Source of the DNA: Dentipellis sp. KUC8613
Taxonomy: Eukaryota; Basidiomycota; Agaricomycetes; Russulales; Hericiaceae
Assembly (NCBI GenBank): GCA_002286715.1
Contig: NSJX01000063.1
Span: 62,001 to 126,000 of the forward strand
Length of the DNA stretch: 64,000 bases
Reading direction: 5' to 3'
Made by a program: the position numbers and the translations under genes. Every line of letters starts with the position of its first letter. Position 1 is the stretch's first letter. Below the pieces are notes generated by a model that saw only the letters and a list, made by a program, of their open reading frames with translations, did no database searches and was not told the DNA's origin. This document shows, one piece after another, positions 35,161 to 46,860 of the stretch.

Positions 35161-38042
35161 GGCGAGAGAGACGGAAGGGTAAAGGGTGCGAGAGTGCAGG
35201 GTGCGGGGCGACTTGATGCAGACCTCGCCCTATTGACTCCGTCACTGGCAGCCAAAACTAAGCGCGCAGCTCACTCAGCGAGGCCAGCCGCGAGTTCTCT
35301 GCACCGTCTTCGTATGGTGGATTCCCTGAAAGGCTTGCGCTATGCATAGCGAGAGTGCGGATCAAACGTTGGCAGTCATAGATAGAAAGGGGCGGGAAAT
35401 GGAGGGAAAATGGAAGAAGGGTGACGGACGAGGTTGGTAAGATCATGCATCATGGTGCCGTCGTAAGCAGGGTGGATACAAAGATAGGGTGATCCTAGGC
35501 TTGCAATGATGAACAGAACGTTCTCTACCTGGTTCTGTCACTGGCCAGAGCGACAACATGGACAGCGCAGCACATAGCGCCTCTTTCCAGGCATCAGTCA
35601 AACTTTGAATTGGCGCCGGGCGCTTATGCATCGGTGAGCCATTTTGCCGGAGCAGTGCCGCACCGATAACGGGCGCCTAGAAAACCTCCAAGCTTGTCCT
35701 CCACCATGATGGCCGCGTATCTATCCATGAACCTCAACCACACAGCGCTCACACGTGCTATCAATGTCCAACATATCACACGCGGAAGCATAACTGTCAT
35801 GATAGTCTACGCCACATACAGCTAGCACGATGTCGCGTGGTACACTGGTGCTCAGGGCGTCTATTAATGGTCTGTTCTCGTCAAACTTTGCCTTGCTTGA
35901 AGCAGCCCTTCCGATTATACCCTCCACCAACCCACTCACTCACTTTATGAGAATCACTTCGCGACTGACTTGGCTCAGAGATCGGCAGCTGTCCGACGAA
36001 ATTGCATGGCGCAACATCTCGCCCGGGCGGGATTTTCTCTGCGCGACAGATCTACCTTTCTATAACGCTGCTAGTGATTCGTCTTGCGATAGGGAATAGG
36101 TGGACTTAACATGAATGGACAGAGGAGTTACTCGGCTTACAAGGAGGATACTTCTCAATCTTGCATCTTGTGAGTATCGAATACATATCCGTCAAAGCGC
36201 GGTGTTTGTTGCTCATCACCAATGACAGATATCAGCCACGGGTATCTCGCTTGTCGAATCCTTGCTATCTCGCTGAAAGACACATGGGCAGGGCAATTTG
36301 AATTACTTCAATATAGCATCGGCGCCGGCGTAGGGCCCTTGACGTAGTCGCGCGCCTCCTACGAGCAAAATCCTTATAGGTAGCAACTCAACTTCCTTGG
36401 ATATCGCTGAGTCGCTTGTAAGCGTACTGGAAGCCTCGGGCCCTCGTCTTCTCCACAGCAATAGAAATGGACCCTGAGGTGATTTCGTATCCGCGAGAAT
36501 GTTGGACGTCGTCGTGATGCCGTACCCCACCTACATCGAATGTTGACCAGTAGTGACATGCACTCGCCTGTTGCAAAAGAGCTGACGCTACCGCGGAGGT
36601 GGTGCGTCTTATCTGCAGGAGTCTTGGGTGGGTGCGGGACGCATTCTCCTTTTTGTAAGTGCTTATGTTACGCTCTCTGATCATTGACAACTCTCTGAGT
36701 CATTGAATGTATCGCAGTAGCGGACACGGGACGCAAAACAACAATTCACAAAGGTGAGGCTATTACCCAAGTTCGACCCAACCCAACCCGACAATAAAAA
36801 TATCCTCACAACGCTTGCGAAATAGTGATGGTCAGATGCGAGGGACTCTCCAACGATGTCTTATTTAATTCGCGCTAAGGCAATACCTTCACGCTCGGAG
36901 GTTCGTACGTCCCGATCTCAAGTTCCTATCATCTATAGTAACGAGCTCCCGCTTGCCAGCTCTCAAATTTGTCCCGGGCGCACGTTCGGCACATCGTAGT
37001 ACGATCGCTTTTTGCGGTCCTGGCGCTAGAATTCTTCCCTTCTTAGTCCTTGCAGAGTGAAGGTGCGCGTCCTGTCAACTGGAGTTCGATGTCTAATGAA
37101 GAGGGCGCTGATAGAGCGCACTGGCATAGATCATGATGCCTATGCTTGTGGATAAGGGCGCGAGGATGCGCGAGGATTTGGTGTGCGGATACTACTCGTC
37201 AGGGGAGTGATCTCTATATCATGACTGACTCCTGGACTATCGGGACCCGTTTACTGCGGTTATTCCGTTCCCCCAGCCATGCGTCCCAAGCATCAAACAT
37301 TATACTTCATGACGGCATAACCGGTCGCTTTTGAGTCAACGTCTGGCAGGAAATCATACCGACGTCTATGAATGTCGCTTATCGTCCCTCCACAGCCTCC
37401 TTCGACACCGTTGCCTCGTCGGAGCCACGTGGGTCGGCGTCTTTCGACTGGGAAGAGGAATTGACGATACTAGCCTATATTTGATAAAGTACACGCTGGC
37501 AGACAGACTGTATAGGTGGTGTAATGCTGCCGAGTTTATGCTGGTGCACTTCTGATCTTGCTTCTGTCAGAACCTCGCGGCCCGTTCAGTTGCCGCGCCT
37601 ACACACTGGACGCTGGCCAGCAAAATAGCAGTGAGTGGCCTACTTACTGCTTGCCCGGCAAGTTCTTATTGTCCGAGTCGCAGACAGTGGGCGACAGGAT
37701 TGACGAAGACCAAGAGGGCCCGGCGAGTAATAACTGGCCGTATTGAAAATAACACAGGAAAGACAGCAAGAATTCCAATTCTCAACTGACAGGAGGACTT
37801 TTTCTGAACTCAGGTCCACGTAGAGCGCTTTTGTTCCACCTTTCCAAGCGCCAGTCCATAACCGCAATACAGGGCGCTTTACAGCATATTCTTATGAAAT
37901 GTCGTACTCTGGATATGCAGCAAAGCTTGCGCAGGTGCGTCGCTGCAATTGTCTCCGAGACGACGCTGTCCGTACAGATAAAGGCTGTCACAGGTTGTCC
38001 AAGTCCGAATTTCTCGTATCTGGATTCTCTGACATATCGCCA
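35161..38042. other. gene-poor interval upstream of the terpene cyclase
   Basis: About 2.9 kb. Frames of 60-100 codons occur (for example at 36.3-36.7 kb on the minus strand), but no family motif or coherent exon chain is seen. The divergent promoters of the SDR (-) and the cyclase (+) must lie at its ends. Confidence 0.4.
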
Positions 38043-39705
38043 ATGTCTGCGATACTCAATTGCTCTACAATTATCGTCGACTTTCGCGACGCCCTCTCCT
38101 CTCCGTCACACCCTCTTTCTGGCACAAGTGATGTCGACTCCGACTTGTGGCTGCGCATCATCTCCTCGCCAATCTGGTCGCAGTTTGAGCGAGGCGAAAT
38201 TACGCGGGAACAATACTGTCAGACGCTCGGCGAGAAGCTAAGCGTGGACGCCACGGTCATCGATCAGGTCTTCCTCAAAGACATGGCCCTGCTCGAATCC
38301 CGCCCTGAGACGCGGGTCCTGCGTCTCCTCGGGGATCTCAAATCGCGCCTCAAGGACCGTCTGCGCATCATCGGCATGGTGAACCTCCCCAAGAAAGCCC
38401 ACGAGCTCTTCAAGTCTCACTCTTCCACCGGCATATTCAGTAACGTATTCACGTCAGCCGATGCCGGCACCGGCACCCAGACGCGTACGCCTCGCTTGGC
38501 ATTCTTCCGCCATGTACTCCGGACTGCCGCCTGCGACCCCCGGTCGACCGCCTTCATCGACACGAACCCCGACTACGTCCTCGCAGCGCGCTCCCTCGGC
38601 CTCCAAGGGATGTTGCTCAATGAGCATGAGGTGCTATATCGGGCCGTCTATTCACCGGCATGTCTCCCTGTTACACGCGGACAGCGTTTTCTTGCCGCGC
38701 AGGCTGGCAGACTCGATTCCATCACCAACACTGGCATCGAAATCAAAGACAATTTTGCGCAGCTCGTTATCTTGGATCTGACGGGCGATAGGTATGCTGC
38801 ACGGTATCGTATATTCCGTCCCGACTCTGATTCTATCCAATCGCTGCAGAACAATCAGCACCATTACGGAGCCTCGGCCCAAATGGAACTTCTTTGAAGG
38901 TATGTCTATCTCTAAATTTTTCTTCGCTGCTGCATCAATAGATATGTTTTCTAGGCGAAGGGGTTCTCACGACAAAGATATTTCCTTGTGATCTGGACAC
39001 GACGTCTATCGGGCTGATGGTCCTCGAACCAGCTTACGAAGAAATTTCTCGGACAATGGACGAGATGCTCCAATACGTCGACGAAGACGGTATCATACAG
39101 GCACGTCCCCGTTTTTATACTTCTAGCGCATGAATTCTGATGCGGACTGTCGGTTTCACCAGACGTACTTCGACCACGACAGAAACAGGATAGACCCGGT
39201 CGTCTGCGTGAACGTTTTAACCCTCTTCTACACCCACAACCGCGGGCACGAGCTAGCCCGCACGCTCCACTGGGTCCGCGACGTCCTCAGGTACCGTGCC
39301 TACCTCGACGGCACCCGCTACTACGCCACCGCCGAATGCTTCCTGTACTTCCTCAGCCGCCTCCTCGGCACATCCGATGATGCGGAGCTGCACGCGGAGC
39401 TCGAAGCGCTGCTCCGCGCGCGCCTGCAGGAGCGCGTGGGCACGCGGCTCGCCGACGACGAGGACGCGCTGGCGCTGGCGATGCGCCTGTCGGCGTGTGT
39501 GTCCCTGGGGATCGACAATGATGCGGATCTGAAGGCGCTGTTGGCGCTGCAGAGAGAGGATGGCGGATGGGATGCGAGTTGGATATACAAGTATGGCTCG
39601 TCGGGGATCATGATTGGCAATCGTGGTGTTACGACGGCCCTCGCTGTTCAAGCTATTGGAGCTACGCGCAAGCACTGTGTGGGGAGGCTGGTGGCCGTGT
39701 CTTAG
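38043..39705 (+). CDS. HAD-fused class II sesquiterpene cyclase (drimane type)
   Basis: Four exons (38043-38791, 38850-38899, 38955-39100, 39163-39705) give 495 residues. Residues 1-240 are a HAD-like domain: motif I VDFRDA (Asp13, Asp16) and a motif IV variant FIDTN at 171-175, followed by YVLAARSLGLQGML. Residues 260-495 are a terpene-cyclase beta-type domain with the protonation motif DLDTTS at 279-284. It ends in YFDHDRNRIDPVVCVNVL and a C-terminus with GIMIGNRGVTTALAVQAI. The DxDTT(S)-plus-HAD layout is that of fungal drimanyl/albicanyl diphosphate synthases such as AstC. I infer protonation-initiated cyclisation of farnesyl diphosphate. The last intron (39101-39162) is GC-AG, with donor GCACGT. 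The start is the ATG at 38043, just before the HAD domain; an upstream in-frame extension is not family-like. Confidence 0.92.
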
Positions 39706-40257
39706 GTCTTTCGTCTTTTTAGGAGTATGGTATGCCCTAAATTTTTGCCGCCAATAATTTCAGGTCCTGAATGACATCATGCATTTATTCTAGATCCCGA
39801 AGTGTTCAGAGGAAACGGAAACGGCGCTCGAAAAAAAATAGGATTTGATTCTAGATAATCGCAGAATAGCTGTGTCTAGTGATTTATCATCTTCGTAAAT
39901 AAGACGGTGCGTTCCGAGGCGGATCCGAGTGTTCCAGGAAGATACAGCCATCCCTCAATTCAATCCGCTTGCATCTGAGCGGCTAAGCCTTCGAAGGACA
40001 GGATATCCGGCTTTCATAATACAAACCGGGCGCCCCGTCTTCGACGTGGCAGGCCTCTGGTTTCTGGTCACTACATTTCTGGAGTAGCGCCAGGAATCAA
40101 AAATTCCGGCAGATCGTCCGTGGCCCACTGTTCCTAGGATGCGTACGAGTTTGACGGATCGGAGATTCTACCACTACGTTTTTCCGGACGCGCGCACTCG
40201 CATGCTGACTCGATATAATCCAGGAGACAGGCAGTGAGCAAACGCAGCGAACATACC

Positions 40258-41676
40258 ATGCCGCCGATTCCAAACCCAGCCCTCTATTTCGACGCACTGC
40301 CCCGGGATGCTCCCACACTTCAGGACTGCTTTTCTTGCAAGGACACTATGATCGACCTTCAATTTGTTCCTTTGGCTGGCGGTATTCTCGTGGAGACTAT
40401 CGCATGCAGTCTTGACCCTTACATGCGGAATCGAATGCGGCCGGCGGATGAGCCCGGCGATATGCCAGCTTTTCTGCTGGGTAAAGTGTGAGTTCCATTC
40501 TCATGCCTTCACATTCAAGCGAGCAACGCTGACCATAGGTATTCGTGCAGCGTGGATGGATTCAGCGTTGGTGTCGTCCTACGTTCGGAAATGACGGGTT
40601 TCGCGGAAGGTCAACACGTCTATGGGTTCATGCGTCAGTAACACGATTCTCTGAGACTGGACAGGGGCTCACGACATCTGTCAGCTTATCAGAAATACAA
40701 CGTATTTGAGGCTCGTGACGGTGCTTCTATTTCCACACCCATGGGCGAGCTAACGATCCTCGCAAACCCATACAACCTACCTTGGCGATACTTTGTTGGT
40801 ATTCTTGGGATGTCAGGCCAAACGGCGTATTATGGGTTGAAAGAAATATCAGATCCGAAGCCTGTGGGTGACGCTATCCTCAGTGGAGCAGAGGTCTAAT
40901 CTCGAAATAAGGGAGAGACCATCTTCGTTTCTGCAGCAGCCGGAGCTGTAGGACAGTAAGTGCCCCAGCCGAAGATTTGCCTTGTGCTTCTGACCTTGAC
41001 CATGTCGCTCGCCCTGGAAGAGTCGTCGTACAGCTCGCGAAAGCGATGGGTCTACGCGTCATCGCATCCTGTGGTAGCATCGAAAAGGAGGAGATGCTCA
41101 AGGAGTTCGGGGCCGATCACGTCATAAATCGCCACACATGCAGCATCTCTGAAGAGCTTGCAAAATACGGCCCTATCGATATTTATTTCGACAACGTCGG
41201 GGGAGCGGCACTCGAGGCAGCTATCTCGAATGCAGCGATGAATGCTCGGTTTGTTATATGCGGGGCAGTTAGCACATATAACGGTGACATGGATAATGCC
41301 TACGGTGTGCGCGTGAGTGACTTCCTCCCCAGCCTTTGGATTGTGTGCTTAATGAAAATTCCACGTCACTTCCGCTATGGGCTCCAGAATCTATGGCTCG
41401 TCAACAGATACAGAATAAAGTGAGACCTCGCGATCTTGTGCGGCTAGATGCTCACCTCGTTCAAGAATCGAAGCGCTAGTTGTGACCGACTGGCATAAAA
41501 GATATGCGGAGGAGTTCTACAACGTTATGCCACGAAAGGTTGCCAGCAGAGAAATCAAATATCGGGAGCATGTATATTGCGGGTTGAAGTACGGCGGACA
41601 TGGGATGGCTGACCTGATGGCAGGCAGAAATGTCGGAAAGGCAGTGATCGTCTTGGATGAGAGATGGTTGTCCTAA
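40258..41676 (+). CDS. MDR-type NADP-dependent reductase (alkenal/enone reductase family)
   Basis: A medium-chain reductase of the PTGR/alkenal double-bond reductase group, lacking the zinc ligands. Exons are 40258-40487, 40551-40633, 40685-40863, 40912-40955, 41021-41312, 41388-41419 and about 41476-41676. Motifs in order are MPPIPNPALYF, SLDPYMRNRMR, VDGFSVGVVLRSE, GMSGQTAYYGL, the nucleotide loop GETIFVSAAAGAVGQ, EFGADHVINR, DIYFDNVGG, and a C-terminus with VVTDWHKRYAEEFY and GKAVIV. The last junction is a problem: after NRYRIK (donor GTGAGA) no acceptor gives the frame of ALVVTDW, so there may be a 1-nt lesion. In the cluster it could reduce an enal or enone intermediate. Family assignment is firm; integrity is not. 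Confidence 0.85.
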
Positions 41677-43018
41677 ACATGACCGTCTTCACTGGCAGTA
41701 ACGTTACACGATCAACAAAAAAGCAGGGTAGAATTTGAGGGACGGAGTCACCTTTAAAAACCTTCACAGAACACAATGGTTTCGTTATATGAGGGACTGA
41801 ACCATCAGGATACGGTTGAAGTAGTACGTTGTCTGGCTCATCATCCTTGTCCGGAGTCCGGACGCCTACAGTGTAGCCACGGTCTATCTTCCTCATCAGT
41901 ATATGGCTTGCTTTTCGCGCGTCTAGTAGAGCTACTCTGCGGTTCATCGGAAATACTCTCGGATTTCGAGCTATAGATGCAAGATTGAGCGCTGTGTTAC
42001 GGTAGCTTCTATATCGATATTCATGATCCACGTATTTAGGCTTTGCATCGACTTTCGCATAGGCGTGGGCTACTCCAGGCTTTCAGGTATTTTGATATAA
42101 CTCCTGTCAAGCGGTCTTGTAACAGTGAGCTGTTTGGTGGATATGCGACGAGGGTGGAAGCAGACTCGGAGGTTCTGTCAAGTGACTCTCAAGTCGGAAA
42201 ACACTCAGCGTGACTATGCGCAATGGTGAGCGTCACTGTGACTCGGAGAACGTGACCGTGACATCCATCACAGTGCCGAATCGGCTGCATCCTGTGTCCT
42301 AGCTTCCTCCATGGTTCCCTCAGACGCAGTGTATACGTTGGCAATTCTGGACACCATATTCCAAATTGAAGGTATAGGACCACCTGAGGCGCCTACTTAT
42401 TTGCATCTGGGCGACTTGGTATTCCATCTCTAGTATACATTCGTCTTCTCTAAGGCTACAAGTTACTCCACGGTCTTACCTGACGACCGAAGTTTAGGCA
42501 ATGGTGAGTCAAAATCGGGAGTATCCATACATCTCCACCTCTGAGGTGCTGCTGAAAGCGCTGACGAGAACCTCGGCGGTATAATAGTGTCAATCATAGA
42601 TCATAGAAGACCCACCACTGTCCAACGGCAGCTTCGACGCAAAGTACATGATAGTTTGCCGCCTGAAGTCGCTCCTCTTGCGTCAACCGCACGCGTCCCA
42701 TGGTCATGTCTTATCGCTCACACCCTTTTTTTGTGGAACGACGACTAAATCCAGAAACGTCTGGCGCTTGAGTGAATCTTTCGCTGCACTACGGACTGCG
42801 ATTCTCAGAGCTCGGTCAGAATTGGACATAGTGTCTTTGACAGTATTGCCTTCACAGGTTCACGCACCAGCGGGAGCTCATTTCATGCAAGTCTCTGATA
42901 TTCGACTGTATCCTGCTGCCAATCAAGCAAATGGCTCCGAGTTGGGTATACGCAAAGCGGACGCTTTCCGACTGCATTATAAGTAACTCTCTGGCGTTCC
43001 AGAGCTCTATCACCACCA
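41677..43018. other. gene-poor interval
   Basis: About 1.3 kb between the MDR reductase and P450-2. No supported gene. The P450-2 promoter should lie at its right end. Confidence 0.4.
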
Positions 43019-44558
43019 ATGGAGGTCCCGTACAGCTTGGTCTCGTCGTTCGTCGCCTGTGGGATCCTTGCCGCTCTCCTACGCCAGTTCTTCACCGTAC
43101 CCTCGGAGTTGCGCCATCTTCCTCGGGTGTCAGTTCCGCGCTTGCTACTTAGCTACCTCACCGGAGAAGTGGAGAACGACAGGCTTCGCCGACTGGTGCT
43201 CCCCTTTGCGAGCGAAAGAGGCGAAGGCGTCGTCCTCGTATGGGCCTTGGGGAGATGGATGATTCACGTCCTCGATCCAGATGTTCGTGACAATCCCATC
43301 GTCTGTTCGCTCAGTCATAACTGACTAGGACTGCCTGCAGCTCGCCCGCACTATGTCCGACAACATCGACTTGTTCCCGAAAGAGGCTCCGCCAGACGAT
43401 CTCATGCTTTGGCGGCTTGTCGGCCGCTCCAACATTCTCATGTCCAACGGCGCGCAATGGAAAATGCACTCTCGTGTCGTCAGGAGCGCGATCAGCCGCG
43501 CTATCCCCGTCGAACAATTCGCGACTCTCAGCAAGCGCCTCATATCGGTCATCGGCACCGACTCCGTCGTAAACTTCGACGACTTGGCGCAGCGGTTCGC
43601 GCTCGACGCGGTCGGAACCACAGCGTTCGGACACGACTTCGACGCGATCGCGCAGGAGAGCCCGTTTGCTCGCGAGTACAACGGCATTATGCACGCTATT
43701 GCGAATCCACTGTACTTGATATTTCCGACCTTGGAGCACATTTTTCCCCGACGCACGCTGATGAAGACCATGGATACATTCGTGGAGAAGTTCAAAGGTC
43801 TTCTACAGGCGAAGCGAGAAGATCCCGGCGTCGACATGATAACCTTCATGCTGAAAGAGGTGGAGATGTCGGATAGAGAGCTGCGTGATAACATGGTACT
43901 GCTGTTCATTGCGGGACATGTGCGTCGTTTCATTGGACTCGACGAATATGCATGATGATAGGAAAAACTATAGGACACATCCGCTGGGGGCATTTCGACG
44001 CTCATCTACTACATGGCTAAGTACCCCGATATCCAAGCTCGCGCACGAGACGAGGTACTCTCTGTCCTAGGCCACGACTCGGACCCTACAACGAGCTCCC
44101 TAAAGCAAATGCCCTACCTCAGTGCCTGCGTGAACGAGGCCCTCCGCATCAACACGCCGATCTCCTACATCGTACCCCGAACGACAAGCGTGCCCGTATC
44201 TCTCGGGAATTACGGCATCCCTGCGCATGCGTCCCTCATCTTCAATATCTACGTCATCCACCACAACCCGAGAGACTGGGCAGAGCCGGACAAGTTCGAC
44301 CCGGCGCGATTTCTCCTCCCGGATAAGAACTGGAAGGAGAAGGGCCTGTGGGTGCCATTTGCGCAGGGACCGAGGCAGTGCCCTGCGCGGAGCTTCGCTC
44401 TGCACGAGCAGCTCATTCTTACAGCGCTGCTGCTAAGAGAGTACGAGTGGACACTCCCCAACGATAGTATTCACCTGGACTCACTCAAGAACGCCTTCTC
44501 ACCTTTCGCGCTTTCGATCCCTCGTGATCTAACGGTGAAGTTTGTCCGCAGGAAGTGA
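43019..44558 (+). CDS. cytochrome P450 monooxygenase, P450-2
   Basis: Three exons (43019-43282, 43341-43919, 43974-44558) give 475 residues, all joined in phase 0. There is an N-terminal anchor around SSFVACGILAALLRQF. The I-helix motif AGHDTSAGG is split by intron 2. ExxR is EALR, followed by FDPARF and the heme loop PFAQGPRQCPA. It is a paralogue of P450-1, with matching exon boundaries and parallel N-terminal sequence (for example LRHLPRVSVPRLLLSYL versus LSHLPRVPLRSLLLSFL). The two copies bracket the cyclase. It is expected at the ER membrane, oxidising the cyclase product. The exact reaction is unknown. Confidence 0.93.
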
Positions 44559-45471
44559 AGATACAGATGCGCGCTTGGTTTCCTACAAGACCCGAAACCT
44601 CGTGTCTTGATGTATAAAGTACACATGTGGTTGATCTGTATACTTGTTTCGTATGTTTCGCTTTTTGTTGATGCCACAGCTTCCTAACACCCAAAGGCAG
44701 TCAAAATATTACTTCGTTCCAGATACACACGTCCTGCAGACAACGTAGCGTCCTGTTTATACGATTCAATCACATATATGTCTGCGATTGGCGAAACGCA
44801 CACTCCAACACCTCGAGTATCAATCCACGAGCGCTGAAAGGATTCCGCTTACCTCCGACACTCAAGGCTTCGCACCGCGTAGGGCGAAAATCGATTGACA
44901 TGATTGTTGATGATAATTTCAGAAGATAGAGGCAACGGCAACTAGAATGACTAGCTGCATGGAAGGAGCCTCTCGAGAACGCTGATATGGAGCTGTTCCA
45001 CGAGGTACGGCAGGCATCCCGTAGGCTTGAGTCCCGTGGATCGAGGCGCTGCATTGTTTTTGTTGATATGGAGGGATTGTCACTGCACCTGCGATAATCC
45101 GCACCGACGGTCTGTCTCTGTGTTAATCTTATCGAACCTTGGGAGGCTTTGTGTACATGTGGCATGACTGTATCGTTGGCTTGTGAAGACCTTCTCATGA
45201 TGAGGAACTCGAGTCCGAAGGATGGCTACAGTGCCACTCCCTCAACGCGCCCAACGCGTCACGGGACACCTAGTCGCGTATCACGTGCCTTCCGTCCTTT
45301 GTATATATTAGCGCGTCGCCGCGCGCCACCGCTCATACACCTTCGTACCAAACTACGAGGTCGCGAGACCGGCTCCTTACCTCAAATCTACACCTCTACG
45401 GATATTGCACGGTCGAAAACGCGTTAGACATTGTCTCACATAGGCTGGTCGGATCTCAATCAATCTGTATC
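44559..45471. other. gene-poor interval
   Basis: About 0.9 kb between P450-2 and the PAH protein gene. Nothing supported. Confidence 0.45.
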
Positions 45472-46501
45472 ATGGAGACTCCTCGGGGGCAACCTGCGGA
45501 CCTTGTAACGCCTGCCACCACACCTCAAATCATAGCTCAAGGCGTCGGGACTAATTCGCAGATGGTGATATCTAATCAATTAGACTCTCTCTCACCGCCA
45601 CCCCCCCATGCCAATGACACGGACACATCACCCCCGTTACACATTGCTCAGCCGAGCGTTGGTTCGCCCCCGATCGAACAGCCCGAAGACCGCGAACTCA
45701 CCGTCATCGACGCGCTCAATTACCTCGATGTAGTGAAGAAGGAGCTCAAGGATGAACCAGATGCGCTCAGAGCCTTCTTCGTTATCCTTTCAAACTTCAA
45801 GAAGAACAGGTATGTATCCTTTGTTGTAGCCAGTACGCATCTGACTCCGTACCAGGATTGACACCCCTGGTGTTCTCTTCCGCATGACCTCCCTTTTCCG
45901 CCACCATCCCGCCCTTGTCCCAGGCTTCAGCATTTTCCTACCCCCCGGCTACGGCCTCAGCGTAGACTCGGAGTCGCCAGGCTCGGGCAGCTTTATCACT
46001 GTGACAACCCCCAGGGGCACGTCGCGCCGGAAAATATTAAGGCCCTCTCGATCTGTTGACGGAGATGGCACAGCCACGGAGCCGGGTGAGGACGACGACA
46101 GTCCGGCTCGGCCGCCGGGTCTTGGAGCTGCGATAGACTATCTGCAACTTTACAAGGCACGCGTCGGTCCGGATCTCTACAAGCAATTCCTTGAACATGT
46201 AGCTGCTAGTCGTACATCGATGTCGTCTAGTGACGTGAGTTTGCTCTACTTTCTATCTGCACTGCTACGAATGCTGATCTCAATTCTTCAGGGAGATGTT
46301 GTTATGAGCGTGGAGGGGTTCCTTCAGGATGCGCCTGCCGGCGTCGCAGCTGCATTTCGCGAGTTCCGTGCCGCGACTGCGGGTGCCGTAGGCGTCGCGC
46401 CGCTCGGTCCTGAGCCGACGTTGGAAGACGAGAAGTCTATCGTAGACGAACTGGCAAACCTGGATTTGAACGCTCACGGACAGGAAGAAATCACCAAGTA
46501 A
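45472..46501 (+). CDS. short Sin3-like protein with PAH (paired amphipathic helix) repeats
   Basis: Three exons (45472-45809, 45856-46234, 46292-46501) give 308 residues. The first PAH domain, around residues 78-150, reads VIDALNYLDVVKKELKDEPD, then AFFVILSNFKK, IDTPGVLFRMTSLF and PGFSIFLPPGYGL, a close match to PAH1/PAH2 of Sin3. A second, weaker repeat has AAIDYLQLYKARVGPDLYKQ. Sin3's histone-deacetylase interaction domain and the other PAH repeats are absent. This is therefore a small PAH-only protein and not the co-repressor itself. It may bind transcription factors carrying Sin3-interaction helices. Whether it influences the adjacent cluster is unknown. Confidence 0.87.
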
Positions 46502-46860
46502 ACGTCACGAGCACCTCGACGTTGTATCAGTATTGGCCGTACACCTCGTTTTACATCTTTCGACTCACATGCCAGTGCCTCAGATATACGGCGCCTCTCC
46601 GTGACTGGATATATGGTGGACTTCAGTCCTGGGCGTCGACATGGCATTTTCTTTTCTTTTTTCTTTCTCATCTTTCACGCTTTTCTCCGTGATCTCATGA
46701 TGGAGTATGTCCCAGGAAATAGAGCCACTATTCAATTTCTTGTTACTAGATTCAGATTCCCCTTTCCGAGTCTGTTTCTGTTTCTTGCGTATTCTGTATT
46801 CTTGACTCCATATTCCCTTATATCAAAGATCCTTGTTCCCGCCTCTGAACCTTACTCGAA

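Noticed and set aside
36303..36690. Overlapping minus-strand frames upstream of the cyclase
   Set aside because: No recognisable domain, start context or exon chain; kept only as an unexplained interval.
42648..42986. Plus-strand frame of 112 codons before P450-2
   Set aside because: No motif and no splice partner; it ends in what is probably the P450-2 promoter.
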